NCBI GenBank assembly: GCA_011125455.1
Contig: VKHO01000041.1
Location: 29,710-93,709, forward strand
From: Chlamydiales bacterium STE3
GTDB taxonomy: Bacteria > Chlamydiota > Chlamydiia > Chlamydiales > Parachlamydiaceae
DNA: 64,000 nucleotides
Direction of reading: 5' to 3'
Made by a program: the position numbers and the translations under genes. Positions 51,314 through 60,248 of the stretch are shown piece by piece. Every line of letters starts with the position of its first letter. Position 1 is the stretch's first letter. The notes beneath the pieces are model-generated. The model was not told where the DNA came from, ran no database searches, and worked only from the letters and a program-made list of their open reading frames with translations.

Positions 51314-51349
51314 GTGACTGCTCTCCTTTTCAGGCAATTTTAGGTCATA

Positions 51350-53014
51350 ATGAATAAAAATAATTTTAAAAGCTCTTTTGCCCCTCAACATCAGCAAAAA
51401 GTCGACGAACTCGTTAGTATTGCGAAAGAACAAGGGTTTATTACCTATGAGGAAATCAACGATATCCTGCCGATGACTTTTGATTCCCCTGATCAAATTG
51501 ACCAGGTGCTGATCTATTTAAGTGGGATGGATATCCAGATTCTTAACCAAATTGAAGTTGACAAGCAGAAAGAAAAGAAAAAAGAGGCCAAAGAATTAGA
51601 GGGTCTGCCTAAAAGAATTGAGGGAACTCCTGACGATCCTGTAAGAATGTATTTAAAAGAAATGGGTTCTGTCCCTCTCTTGACACGCGAACAAGAGGTC
51701 GAAATCTCCAAGAGGATAGAAAAGGCACAAGCTCAAATCGAACGCATCATTATGCGTTTTCGCTATTCTACAAGAGAAGCCATTTCGATCGCATCCTTCC
51801 TTATCGCTGGCAAGGAGCGTTTTGATAAAAGCATCTCTGAAAAAGAGATCATCAATAAAAATGAATTTTTAAATCTTCTTCCAAGATTAAGTGAGCTTCT
51901 GAAAAAAGAAGATGAAGAGCTTGAGAAATTGCTGATCGAAATGGAGGATCCTAAGCTTAAAAAAACAGATCTAGCCCGCCTACAAGATACCATTGAAAAA
52001 TGCCGCATCCGTACACAAGCTTATCTGCGCCGTTTTCACTGTAGACATAATATTATTGAAGACTTCGGCGAAGTGATCTTAAATGCCTACGATCGTTTTC
52101 TTGCCTTAGAAAAAGAACTACTAGAGCTTAAACCTCGAGCTGAGCGCAATAAATTTGCTCAAGCAAAACTGCTTGCGGTGCAAAGAAAACTTCGCAAGCG
52201 AGAGCTAGCTGCAGGCAGAAACTTAGATGAATTTAAAAAAGATGTTCGCATGCTCCATCGTTGGCTTGATAAGAGTCAGGAAGCAAAACGCGAAATGGTG
52301 GAATCTAACTTGCGCTTAGTGATTTCCATTGCAAAAAAATACACCAACCGTGGGCTTTCTTTCCTAGACCTTATCCAAGAGGGTAATATGGGATTAATGA
52401 AGGCAGTTGAAAAATTTGAATACCGCCGTGGTTACAAGTTTTCAACCTATGCAACTTGGTGGATTCGTCAGGCTGTAACTCGAGCAATCGCTGACCAAGC
52501 GCGTACAATCCGTATCCCTGTGCACATGATTGAAACCATCAATAAAGTATTACGCGGTGCTAAAAAGCTCATGATGGAAACTGGCCGTGAACCTACCCCA
52601 GAAGAGCTGGCTAATGAGCTAGGCTTAACTTCTGAAAAGGTTCGAGAAATCTACAAGATCGCGCAACATCCTATTTCCCTTCAAGCGGAAGTAGGCGATG
52701 GCGGAGAAAGCCAATTTGGAGACTTCCTTGAAGACACAGGTGCCGATTCTCCCGCAGAAGCTACGGGTTATTCCATCTTAAAAGATAAGATGAACGAGGT
52801 GTTAACAACCTTAACAGATCGCGAAAGAAAAGTATTAATTCAACGCTTTGGTTTGCTTGATGGCAAGCCAAAAACTTTAGAAGAAGTTGGCGTGGAATTT
52901 AATGTGACTCGAGAACGCATTCGCCAAATCGAAGCCAAAGCTTTGCGCAAAATGCGTCACCCGACACGTTCTAAACAACTCAAAGCCTTCCTAGACTTGC
53001 TAGAAGCAGAATAA
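51350..53014 (+). CDS. rpoD: Principal RNA polymerase sigma factor (sigma-66/70)
   Basis: A 554-aa primary sigma factor. Region 1.1-like residues 1-80 are followed by region 1.2 ([25 protein letters not shown]) and a charged non-conserved region. Regions 2.1-2.4 are intact (about 318-395: [30 protein letters not shown] ... [17 protein letters not shown]). Region 3 and region 4 follow ([18 protein letters not shown] ... [27 protein letters not shown]). It is the housekeeping sigma of chlamydiae, recognising the TTGACA/TATAAT-type elements noted elsewhere here. Start ATG has AGG five bases upstream. The gene is bracketed by inverted MITE copies. Confidence 0.97.
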   Translation: MNKNNFKSSFAPQHQQKVDELVSIAKEQGFITYEEINDILPMTFDSPDQIDQVLIYLSGMDIQILNQIEVDKQKEKKKEAKELEGLPKRIEGTPDDPVRMYLKEMGSVPLLTREQEVEISKRIEKAQAQIERIIMRFRYSTREAISIASFLIAGKERFDKSISEKEIINKNEFLNLLPRLSELLKKEDEELEKLLIEMEDPKLKKTDLARLQDTIEKCRIRTQAYLRRFHCRHNIIEDFGEVILNAYDRFLALEKELLELKPRAERNKFAQAKLLAVQRKLRKRELAAGRNLDEFKKDVRMLHRWLDKSQEAKREMVESNLRLVISIAKKYTNRGLSFLDLIQEGNMGLMKAVEKFEYRRGYKFSTYATWWIRQAVTRAIADQARTIRIPVHMIETINKVLRGAKKLMMETGREPTPEELANELGLTSEKVREIYKIAQHPISLQAEVGDGGESQFGDFLEDTGADSPAEATGYSILKDKMNEVLTTLTDRERKVLIQRFGLLDGKPKTLEEVGVEFNVTRERIRQIEAKALRKMRHPTRSKQLKAFLDLLEAE

Positions 53015-53054
53015 CCTTTTGGGAATTTGCAAATTCATGCAAGTCCCCTCAATA

Positions 53055-53220
53055 TTAGACCTCTTGCATAACTTGCTTTGTTTGAAAAAATTGATCATTT
53101 TTGAGTGAATTTATCGGAAAATTTTGAGAGCGTATGAGTACATATGGTTGAAAAATTTAACGATAGAGGTGCCAAAAAGGGCAATTTTAGCAAGCCAATG
53201 AAGTTATGCAAGAAGTCTAT
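53055..53220. mobile_element. MITE-like element, copy 2 (inverted)
   Basis: The reverse complement of the copy at 51081, with the same interior (for example CATTGGCTTGCTAAAATT and ATTCACTCAAAAATGAT) and scattered substitutions. Termini are TTAGACCTCTTGCATAACTT and AAGTTATGCAAGAAGTCTAT. Non-coding. It fills most of the gap between rpoD and the helicase gene and ends 60 bp before the helicase ATG. Confidence 0.75.
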
Positions 53221-53280
53221 TATAGCGATTTAAACATTCAATCGGTTATTCTCAACCGATCACAATAACCCCAAAGTGTG

Positions 53281-55485
53281 ATGGATATTAATCCGGAACT
53301 TGATACCAAAAAACTGCTTCAGTTGCTCGATGACAGTGGCCCTATTAGCCGTTATCTTCCTGATTATGAGACCCGCGAAGAGCAGCGGCAAATGATGCGA
53401 AATGTCATTGATGCCTTTAACCACAACCAAATTGCGTTAATTGAAGCGGGGACGGGAACAGGCAAGAGCATGGCCTATCTTATCCCTGCAATGATTGCAG
53501 CTTCAGTACATAAAGAAAAAATTGTCATTTCTACAAACACGATTTCGCTTCAAGAGCAACTTCTTCAAAAAGACATTCCTCTTGTGGCTAATGCATTAGG
53601 GCTTTCCCTAAAGGTAGTGATTGCAAAAGGCATGAATAACTATCTTTGTTTAAGAAAGCTTGATGAAGTGCAGTTTGAAATGCTTCTTTTGCCAGAAAAG
53701 GAACGAACTGAGATAGAAAAAATTGAACAATACCGAGATGGCGGTTCGCGTTCTAGTCTCCCCTTTAACCCTTCTCCCCATGTTTGGGAGCTTGTTGGTG
53801 CAGAACACGATATGTGCACTCATATTGAATGTCCTCACTACCAAAAATGCCCCTACTTTGGAGCTAGAAGGCAAGCCAGCGATGCCTCTTTGATTATTGT
53901 CAACCATCACCTTCTTTTTGCGGATCTAACGATGCGCGCAGAAACACAAAACTACACATCCCAAGCTGTATTGCCCGCTTATAATCGACTCATCCTCGAT
54001 GAAGCGCATAATATAGAAGATATTGCAACAGAATATTTCGCTAATCACCTAAGCCGTTTTGAAATACTGCGCTTGCTAGGAAAACTCAATGTAGAAAAAG
54101 CTGGGAACCGTTCTGGAAAACTTCACATTCTGAAAGAAAAGTTGCATACGTTTTTTATTAAAAATCCAGCGAAAGAAGGAACTCAACTTTTTCATTTTTT
54201 ATCGACAGAACTTCCCGCGCTTAGACGAGAGTTACAAAAAATTTTAAATGATACTTTTCTTGAATTTCATCAGTTTATGATGATTTGTCAAAACGAATCA
54301 GACAGCTCTGAAGAAGGAAAGCTGCGACTGCTAAAACATCATATAGAAATGGCTGATTGGCAAGAAAAAATCCTTCCTTTAGCAACAGAACTATCTGCAA
54401 AGCTAAAACTCTTTATTAACGCGGTTTCTACTATTGAAGAAAAAATTCGCTGGTTTAAAGATGACAAACTAGTTGAGCAAACAAAAGTTTTATGCTTCGA
54501 AATCAAGGCTTTAACTCTACGCTTAGAAGAAATGGAAACCATTTTAATGGATTTCGTACAGGGGACTAGGGAGACGGGAAAAGTCAAATGGATAGAGTCT
54601 GAGTTTTTTAGAAGTGGCATCAACACTTCATTAATGAATGCCCATTTGGATATTTCACAACTCCTCGTTTCCCGTCTATTTGATAAATTTGATACCATTA
54701 TTCTCTCAAGCGCCACCTTAACGAGCAATCAGCATTTCTCATTTTTGCGTTCGCGATTAGGTCTACAAGGCTCTTTTTTGGAGAAACGGTCAATTACTGA
54801 ACATATCTATCCCTCCCCCTTTGATTTTTCTAAACAGGTTTTGCTTCTTGTTCCCCAAGACTTGCCCCTCCCATCAAGTCCAAATTTCTTAAACCAAGCT
54901 TCAGTATTCATTTTAAAAGCCGTAGAAGCTAGTAAAGGAAGGGCTTTTGTGCTTTTCACCTCCTATCACATGCTACAAAGTTGTGCAGCATTGTTGAGCG
55001 ATCAGCTGAAAGAACAACGCTACCACCTATTAAAACAGGGAGACGAGAATCGCAATGCGCTTATTGATAAATTCAAAAAAACAGACCGCTCTGTATTATT
55101 TGGGACAGACTCTTTTTGGGAAGGGGTTGATGTCGCGGGTGAGGCTCTTCAATGTGTGATTATCGTAAAATTACCTTTTAAGGTTCCAAGTGATCCCCTA
55201 CTGCAGGCAAGAGCAGAAGATCTTACAGCGAAAGGAGTCAATCCTTTTTTTAATTATTTCCTCCCACAAGCCATTGTAAAATTTAAACAAGGCTTCGGCC
55301 GGCTAGTGCGTCATAAAAAAGACCGAGGATGTATTATTTGCCTCGACAATCGTCTAATCCACAAAAATTATGGAAAGAATTTCTTGGATAGTTTGCCAGA
55401 ATGTCGGCAAATCTTCGCCCCGAGCGTACTTGTAGAAAAATTCATGTTTGATTTTTATAAGCCTCAAAAAAATCAAAAGAATTAA
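53281..55485 (+). CDS. dinG: DinG-type Fe-S superfamily 2 helicase
   Basis: A 734-aa XPD/DinG-family helicase. The Walker A motif is EAGTGTGKSMAYL (about 58-70). An iron-sulfur insertion has cysteines in NNYLCLRKL and MCTHIECPHYQKCPYF. The DEAH box is LILDEAHNIED, with helicase motifs FDTIILSSATLTSN, FVLFTSYHMLQS and KQGFGRLVRHKKDRG. It unwinds 5'-3' structures such as D-loops and R-loops in repair. The ATG at 53281 follows an adjacent GTG, so the start could be one codon earlier. It lacks the N-terminal exonuclease domain found in Gram-positive DinG. Confidence 0.9.
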   Translation: MDINPELDTKKLLQLLDDSGPISRYLPDYETREEQRQMMRNVIDAFNHNQIALIEAGTGTGKSMAYLIPAMIAASVHKEKIVISTNTISLQEQLLQKDIPLVANALGLSLKVVIAKGMNNYLCLRKLDEVQFEMLLLPEKERTEIEKIEQYRDGGSRSSLPFNPSPHVWELVGAEHDMCTHIECPHYQKCPYFGARRQASDASLIIVNHHLLFADLTMRAETQNYTSQAVLPAYNRLILDEAHNIEDIATEYFANHLSRFEILRLLGKLNVEKAGNRSGKLHILKEKLHTFFIKNPAKEGTQLFHFLSTELPALRRELQKILNDTFLEFHQFMMICQNESDSSEEGKLRLLKHHIEMADWQEKILPLATELSAKLKLFINAVSTIEEKIRWFKDDKLVEQTKVLCFEIKALTLRLEEMETILMDFVQGTRETGKVKWIESEFFRSGINTSLMNAHLDISQLLVSRLFDKFDTIILSSATLTSNQHFSFLRSRLGLQGSFLEKRSITEHIYPSPFDFSKQVLLLVPQDLPLPSSPNFLNQASVFILKAVEASKGRAFVLFTSYHMLQSCAALLSDQLKEQRYHLLKQGDENRNALIDKFKKTDRSVLFGTDSFWEGVDVAGEALQCVIIVKLPFKVPSDPLLQARAEDLTAKGVNPFFNYFLPQAIVKFKQGFGRLVRHKKDRGCIICLDNRLIHKNYGKNFLDSLPECRQIFAPSVLVEKFMFDFYKPQKNQKN

Positions 55486-55642
55486 TAATTAGCGCTATCT
55501 ATTTGCAATAATTACTAATTTATGTTTTATATAAAGAAAAAATTAAAAAAGTAATTTACAAGTATTTTTAAGGATCTGAAATTAAAAAAATTTCAACAAA
55601 CCAGAGCCTTAATTTACTCATAAACTTATTACGATTCTTATG

Positions 55643-55663
55643 TTAAGGGTTAATTTCCCTTAA
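55643..55663. other. Perfect inverted repeat upstream of the two-BON gene
   Basis: TTAAGGG-ttaattt-CCCTTAA, a 7-bp perfect stem in the 255-bp gap before the BON gene, about 78 bp before its ATG. It could be an operator or a 5'-UTR hairpin. The rest of 55486-55740 is AT-rich with no other feature seen. Confidence 0.35.
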
Positions 55664-55740
55664 ATGCCACCATACTTTGCTAGGTTATCAGCATCCATTT
55701 TCTTGTGTTTAAAAGAATTAAAACCTTTTAAGGGGGAGCT

Positions 55741-56694
55741 ATGAAAAAATTTATCGTCATGTCATTGTTTGTGATCAGTGCTTCAAATCTTTATGGAGAT
55801 TATGGGAGAAATCCTTCTTATGATGGACAGCAGCTGCAGCAAAGATTTAGACAACAGCAAGCCGGAAGCACCAATCAGCAACAAGCAACTTCGAACTCTG
55901 CTTATGGCACCCAATCTTCTATGCCCTATTATACAATTAACGAAAAAGCTTTCCAAGAAATGCGTGACCAAGAAAAGCGCAATAATCAGCAGGACACAAG
56001 ACAGCAATACTATTACTATGGCGCTGATAATCAAAATTTAAGAGATGATGACTATGAAGATGATGAGGATGATAATTCCACCATCTACAATACCACAATC
56101 TCTTCAGGGACTATAAGAGGCAATCCGCAAAATATCTATTACAATAAAGGCGAGCCCCTAAATTCTTTTGCCAAAAATGATACTTATAGCAATGAAACGG
56201 ATCGAAGACTTGGTGAAAAAGTGCGCAATGCGATTAAAGGTGGTTGGTTTTCAAAAGGATATGAGCAAGTGCAGCTAGATGTTAACAATGGCATTGTCAC
56301 TTTGCGAGGTTTTGTCGCGACACTTGATGATAGAAAAAAAGTGGAAGATGCCGTTAAAGACGTCGATGGCGTTAACAAAGTGCAGAATAACTTAAATATC
56401 CAAGCTCCTCAAGATAAGAGCAGCGATAATGCCGCTCGTAGTTCCGACAACGAGTACCCTCAAGATAAAGCGAGCAATGAAACAGACCGCCAGATTAACA
56501 AAAGAATTAGAGATCTTTTAGGAAAAGGGTGGTTTATAGATAAATATGAGACAGTTAACCTGCAAACTGAAAATGGTATTGTTACTATTAGAGGCTTTGT
56601 AGCAAGCTTTGATGACCATAGAAAACTAAATGAAGAAGTGCGCAAAGTTGAGGGCGTTCGCTCAGTCAACAATAATGCACAAGTTAAAGAGTAA
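55741..56694 (+). CDS. Secreted protein with two BON domains
   Basis: A 317-aa exported protein: signal peptide (MKKFIVMSLFVISASNLYG), then a Gln/Asn-rich low-complexity region (~20-110) and an acidic stretch (DDDYEDDEDD). Two tandem BON domains follow at about 150-222 and 241-317. They are internal copies: SNETDRRLGEKVRNAIKGGW / SNETDRQINKRIRDLLGKGW and NGIVTLRGFVATLDD / NGIVTIRGFVASFDD. BON domains bind phospholipid or peptidoglycan surfaces (OsmY-type) and are often induced by osmotic stress. A strong AAGGGGGAGCT site precedes the ATG and a terminator follows. Confidence 0.88.
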   Translation: MKKFIVMSLFVISASNLYGDYGRNPSYDGQQLQQRFRQQQAGSTNQQQATSNSAYGTQSSMPYYTINEKAFQEMRDQEKRNNQQDTRQQYYYYGADNQNLRDDDYEDDEDDNSTIYNTTISSGTIRGNPQNIYYNKGEPLNSFAKNDTYSNETDRRLGEKVRNAIKGGWFSKGYEQVQLDVNNGIVTLRGFVATLDDRKKVEDAVKDVDGVNKVQNNLNIQAPQDKSSDNAARSSDNEYPQDKASNETDRQINKRIRDLLGKGWFIDKYETVNLQTENGIVTIRGFVASFDDHRKLNEEVRKVEGVRSVNNNAQVKE

Positions 56695-56714
56695 TTTTAA
56701 AGCAAATGCTCACC

Positions 56715-56749
56715 AAAAAGCGCCCGCCTATAAAGTTGGCGCTTTTTTT
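56715..56749 (+). terminator. Intrinsic terminator after the two-BON gene
   Basis: AAAAAGCGCC ... GGCGCTTTTTTT: a GC-rich stem with flanking A and T tracts, 21 bp after the stop. The symmetric tracts would also allow termination from the other strand. Confidence 0.85.
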
Positions 56750-57223
56750 GCCTGCTAAAATTCTAGCTTTATCACTTTCCTTAAAAACCCTATTCTATTA
56801 GTTAACCTACCATAATCTACTAATATTCAATGAAATAATAAAAATAAAAATAATTCTTTTACTAGAATATCCCTTCTGCTAACCTGAGTTTGTAAATAAA
56901 GGTTTTCTATCTAATAGACTCCGATTCCTCAGCCGCTGACTAAGCTAGCGAAGACGTATAGCAACAGTAGAGTAAAGACACCTCCGTACTAGACCGATTC
57001 AGATAAATCTATTTGAACCGATAAGCAAAAGCATAATCCTCATTCATTAACTTGTGCCATACTAAAACCCAATTTGCATCCTCTTAGTGATCAAGAGAGC
57101 TGCTAGAGGTCATCTGTTAAGAATTGTTGCTGCAAGTTAGCCATTTCTTAAGGGTGCAATTTAGGTTTTATTAGGGTTGCGACTAACACATTCTTTTTTA
57201 AAGAAAAAAAAAGGAGTTGGCTT
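56750..57223. other. 474-bp intergenic region, no gene seen
   Basis: AT-rich at first (56750-56930), then a less biased stretch (56930-57150) without an open frame longer than a few dozen codons. Small inverted repeats such as CTCTT/AAGAG around 57081-57097 are visible. It should carry the promoter of the stress-gene run. An untranslated RNA cannot be excluded. Confidence 0.5.
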
Positions 57224-57562
57224 ATGTTAAAACAATTTTTTATTTATTCATTATTATCTCTTGCTTTGTTTGGTTGTAACATGGATCACAAAACCCCAAC
57301 AACTAAAGCTCCCGATCAAGGCGCTTTTGATCAAGGCGAAAATGAAATTGATCGCGAAATCACTCAGACAATTCGCCAAATGCTTATGGCTGATCGGGAA
57401 TTATCTGTTGAAGCCAAAAATGTGACCATTATTACTAAAAATGGCGCAGTCACACTAAGAGGTGTTGTAGCTACAGCAATGGAAAAAAAAGACATTGCAG
57501 ATAAGGCTCAAGCCACTGCGGGAGTAAAAAATGTGAAAAATGAACTAGTCGTTTCTCAATAA
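57224..57562 (+). CDS. BON-domain lipoprotein
   Basis: A 112-aa protein with a lipoprotein signal (LLSLALFGCNMD, Cys18) and one BON domain (about 43-112: EIDREITQTIRQMLMADREL ... ITKNGAVTLRGVVATAMEKKDI ... GVKNVKNELVV). It has a strong AAAAAGGAG site and is the first of four closely packed genes with strong ribosome sites. Probably an envelope-stress protein. Confidence 0.87.
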   Translation: MLKQFFIYSLLSLALFGCNMDHKTPTTKAPDQGAFDQGENEIDREITQTIRQMLMADRELSVEAKNVTIITKNGAVTLRGVVATAMEKKDIADKAQATAGVKNVKNELVVSQ

Positions 57563-57577
57563 ATGGAGGAGGATTAA

Positions 57578-58147
57578 ATGAAAAAAGCTGTTTTTGGCAT
57601 CATAAAAACTGAGCCAGAGGCTCAAAAAGTGGTCAATCAACTTGAGTCAGCGGGTTTTTCAACCTCAGATATTTCGGTTATTTTTTCAGAAAAATTAAAA
57701 CGAGAGGGTAGCGGGATTCTGAATGCTGAGAAAAGCACAGCAGCCACAACAAGTGAATTTGGCTATGAAAAACATTCTAAAGCCCCTGAAGGAGCCAGTA
57801 CCGCAGCAACAGCAGGGGGAGTGTTAGGGGGTTCTCTTGGTTTGCTTGCTGGGATTGGAGCTATTTCGATTCCTGGTTTAGGAGCCTTTATTGCTGCGGG
57901 ACCTCTCATGGCCGCTTTAGGAGGATCCGCTATTGGGGGAAGCTTAGGCCTTTTCATCGGCACCCTAGTGGGCATGGGAATTCCAGAATACGAAGCTAAA
58001 CTGTACCAGGATAGCTTAAATGCGGGAAAATACCTCATTAGCGTTCATATCGAAAATAATGATGAGCTTAACAAGGCTATTGAAATCTTGCGCGCCGAAG
58101 ACGTTAAGGATATCTCTAGCTCCATGGAAAAAAGCTCAAGTGATTAA
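57578..58147 (+). CDS. Glycine-zipper membrane stress protein (GSP17M/DUF1269-like)
   Basis: A 189-aa protein. The N-terminal alpha/beta piece (KAVFGIIKTEPEAQKVVNQLESAGFSTSDISVIF) matches the general stress protein 17M-type domain. The middle is a Gly/Ala-rich hydrophobic region (about 70-133: AGGVLGGSLGLLAGIGAISIPGLGAFIAAGP) with glycine zippers. The end (GKYLISVHIENNDELNKAIEIL) closes the domain. GGAGGAGG precedes the ATG, 16 bp after the BON lipoprotein stop. Typical partner of YciE and BON genes in stress clusters. Biochemical role unknown. Confidence 0.75.
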   Translation: MKKAVFGIIKTEPEAQKVVNQLESAGFSTSDISVIFSEKLKREGSGILNAEKSTAATTSEFGYEKHSKAPEGASTAATAGGVLGGSLGLLAGIGAISIPGLGAFIAAGPLMAALGGSAIGGSLGLFIGTLVGMGIPEYEAKLYQDSLNAGKYLISVHIENNDELNKAIEILRAEDVKDISSSMEKSSSD

Positions 58148-58162
58148 TTAAGGAGGCAGCGT

Positions 58163-58672
58163 ATGTCTAGAGAAGATTTTATGGATTTGTTTATTGATGA
58201 GCTTAATGATATCTACAGTGCCGAGACTCAACTTGTCAAGGCATTACCAAAAATGGTTGATGCAGCTTCTTCACCGGATCTAAAAAATGCATTTGAAGCC
58301 CACTTAAAAGAAACGCGCAAGCAAGTAGAGCGGCTGGAAAAAGTCTTCACAGCTCTTGGTGAAAAAATGGGCCGTGAAACATGTGAAGCTATGAAAGGGT
58401 TGGCTCTTGAATGTGAGCAGGTCGTACAGCTTTACCCTCAATCTGCTTTAAGAGATGCTGCTTTGATTGTAAGTGCACAAAAAATTGAACATTATGAAAT
58501 TGCAACATATGGCGCATTATGTACTTTTGCCCAAGAACTTGATTTAGATGATATTCAAGAGCTCTTAGGCGAAACTCTCGATGAAGAAAAATCTGCAGAT
58601 GAAAAGCTGACAGGGATTGCTGAAGGTGGTCTTCTTTCAGCAGGGATTAACCAAAAAGCTCTCGACCGTTAA
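58163..58672 (+). CDS. YciE/YciF-type ferritin-like protein (DUF892)
   Basis: A 169-aa four-helix bundle. It starts with the DUF892 signature FMDLFIDELNDIYSAETQLVKALPKMVDAASS. Ferritin-like ligands follow in HLKETRKQVERLEKVF and KIEHYEIATYG, and the end is LLGETLDEEKSADEKLTGIAE. Members are stress-induced, possibly metal-binding. It follows the glycine-zipper gene by 15 bp with an AAGGAGG site. Confidence 0.9.
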   Translation: MSREDFMDLFIDELNDIYSAETQLVKALPKMVDAASSPDLKNAFEAHLKETRKQVERLEKVFTALGEKMGRETCEAMKGLALECEQVVQLYPQSALRDAALIVSAQKIEHYEIATYGALCTFAQELDLDDIQELLGETLDEEKSADEKLTGIAEGGLLSAGINQKALDR

Positions 58673-58683
58673 ACGAGGCTAAT

Positions 58684-58848
58684 ATGAGTTTAGGGCTACT
58701 GCTTTTAGTCATTTTAATTTTATTATTCGTTGGGGCTTTTCCTGCTTGGCCATACAGCAGGGCATGGGGGTATGGCCCATCGGGTATTTTGGCAATTGTC
58801 CTTATCATGTTTCTTTTGCTGGTCCTATCTGGTCGCGTTGTTATTTGA
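58684..58848 (+). CDS. DUF3309 small membrane protein, 54 aa
   Basis: The frame reads MSLGLLLLVILILLFVGAFP, then AWPYSRAWGYGPSGILAIVL and IMFLLLVLSGRVVI: two hydrophobic segments joined by a WPYSRAWGYGPSG turn. This is the DUF3309 pattern known from proteobacterial stress clusters. It starts 11 bp after the DUF892 stop with a GAGG site, closing the four-gene run. Confidence 0.85.
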   Translation: MSLGLLLLVILILLFVGAFPAWPYSRAWGYGPSGILAIVLIMFLLLVLSGRVVI

Positions 58849-58960
58849 AGACACAAGACTGGCTTGCCTTCTTCTTATTACTAAAGGAATGGCTTCTTTT
58901 ATTGAGATCCATTCCTTGATCAGGTAATGTAGAAGGCAAGTTCTTTTAAAAAGTTTTTTC

Positions 58961-60112
58961 ATGGATACCCTTGACACCCTCTTAAATTCTTCTTTAGAGG
59001 CAAATGACTTGCAGTATATTGTCATTAGCCATCCAAAAATAAAAACCAAACAAACCCCACAGAAGATTACCATCCGTCCAGTTGTAATTAAAAAAACTAA
59101 AATGTTTCAAATGACGGAGCAAGTAGGCCCCAAAGCTTTGCATGGGAATGGGGACAAGCAAACCTGTAAAAATAAGTTGATCAACTGGCTGAAAAATTTT
59201 CGAGAAGCCCACTTTTTCGTCGGAAATCAGGATCATCATCTTTGGTTCAATAAGAAAGGTTCCATGTCTATTAAAACTACTTTAACGACTATTAAAGATC
59301 ACACCTCTTCTCATAATCGTGAAAAAAACTATTTATTAAAAGAAGGTATAGCCTATCCCTTTTTTATTGCTTTAGGAGTAATGGATCGGGAAGGAAAAAT
59401 TTATGCAAAAAAAAGAGATAAATTTCTCCAAGTTAACCGCTTTTTAGAAATCGTTAATGCACTTTTAAAGCAGACAACCCCTGCAAAACGGCTAAAAATT
59501 GTCGATCTTGGTTGCGGAAAAGCTTATTTAACCTTCGCTCTTTATCACTTTCTGCATATCGATCTTGGGTTAGAAGTAGAAATCACAGGAGTTGATCTTA
59601 AAGAAGACGTTATCCAATCGTTAAATAAAGTTAGCAAGGAATGCAATTTCACAGGGCTCCATTTTCAATGCAATAGCATCGAACGCTATGCTTCTGAAGA
59701 AGCTGTCGACATGGTGATTGCCCTGCATGCCTGCAATTTAGCAACGGATTACGCCATCGCCAAAGCGGTTCAAGCCAATGCCAAGATGATTCTAATAGCG
59801 CCTTGTTGTCAGCATGAATTTTTGCATCAAATAGACAATCCTCTTTTAGAACCACTCTTAAAGCATGGAATTCTCAAAGAACGTTTTGCATCACTTGTAA
59901 CGGATGCGTGCCGAGCGGCTTTACTCGAAAGTGCTGGCTATCAAACACAGATTTTGGAATTTATTGACTCAGAACACACTCCAAAAAACCTTTTAATTAA
60001 AGCTATTAAAAGCAAAAAGAATGTAGAAAAAGATTCCCAATATTTTAACTTTAAAAATGCCCTTCACCTCATGCCAAAACTCGAAGTTCTTTTACAGAAA
60101 AAATCTTTCTAA
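58961..60112 (+). CDS. SAM-dependent methyltransferase (Methyltransf_32-like)
   Basis: A 383-aa protein. The SAM-binding motif I is KIVDLGCGKAYLTFALYHFL (about 182-201), motif II is VEITGVDLKEDVI, and ALHACNLATDYAIAKAV plus LIAPCCQHEF mark the Methyltransf_32/GSTCD-like family. The N-terminal ~130 residues contain a region (AHFFVGNQDHHLWFNKKG) that may bind substrate, probably RNA, but this is not shown. It stands alone between the stress run and the coiled-coil gene. Confidence 0.85.
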   Translation: MDTLDTLLNSSLEANDLQYIVISHPKIKTKQTPQKITIRPVVIKKTKMFQMTEQVGPKALHGNGDKQTCKNKLINWLKNFREAHFFVGNQDHHLWFNKKGSMSIKTTLTTIKDHTSSHNREKNYLLKEGIAYPFFIALGVMDREGKIYAKKRDKFLQVNRFLEIVNALLKQTTPAKRLKIVDLGCGKAYLTFALYHFLHIDLGLEVEITGVDLKEDVIQSLNKVSKECNFTGLHFQCNSIERYASEEAVDMVIALHACNLATDYAIAKAVQANAKMILIAPCCQHEFLHQIDNPLLEPLLKHGILKERFASLVTDACRAALLESAGYQTQILEFIDSEHTPKNLLIKAIKSKKNVEKDSQYFNFKNALHLMPKLEVLLQKKSF

Positions 60113-60248
60113 GAAATTTTTTTTTTCTTTAAAGTTTCTTAATTAGTAGCTTTTATAAGTTACCTAAAAAAGAGATGGCAAAGTAAATAAACTTCCCACC
60201 TCCTCTACCAACAACCTGTGTTAAATTTAAACCTTAAGGTCGGCTTTT

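Noticed and set aside
51194..51496. 100-codon minus-strand frame across the rpoD start
   Set aside because: It spans the MITE end, the rpoD promoter and the rpoD N-terminus, so it is incompatible with the stronger signals on the plus strand.
58825..59073. 82-codon minus-strand frame between the DUF3309 gene and the methyltransferase
   Set aside because: It overlaps the start of the methyltransferase and the end of the DUF3309 gene on the opposite strand and has no features of its own.
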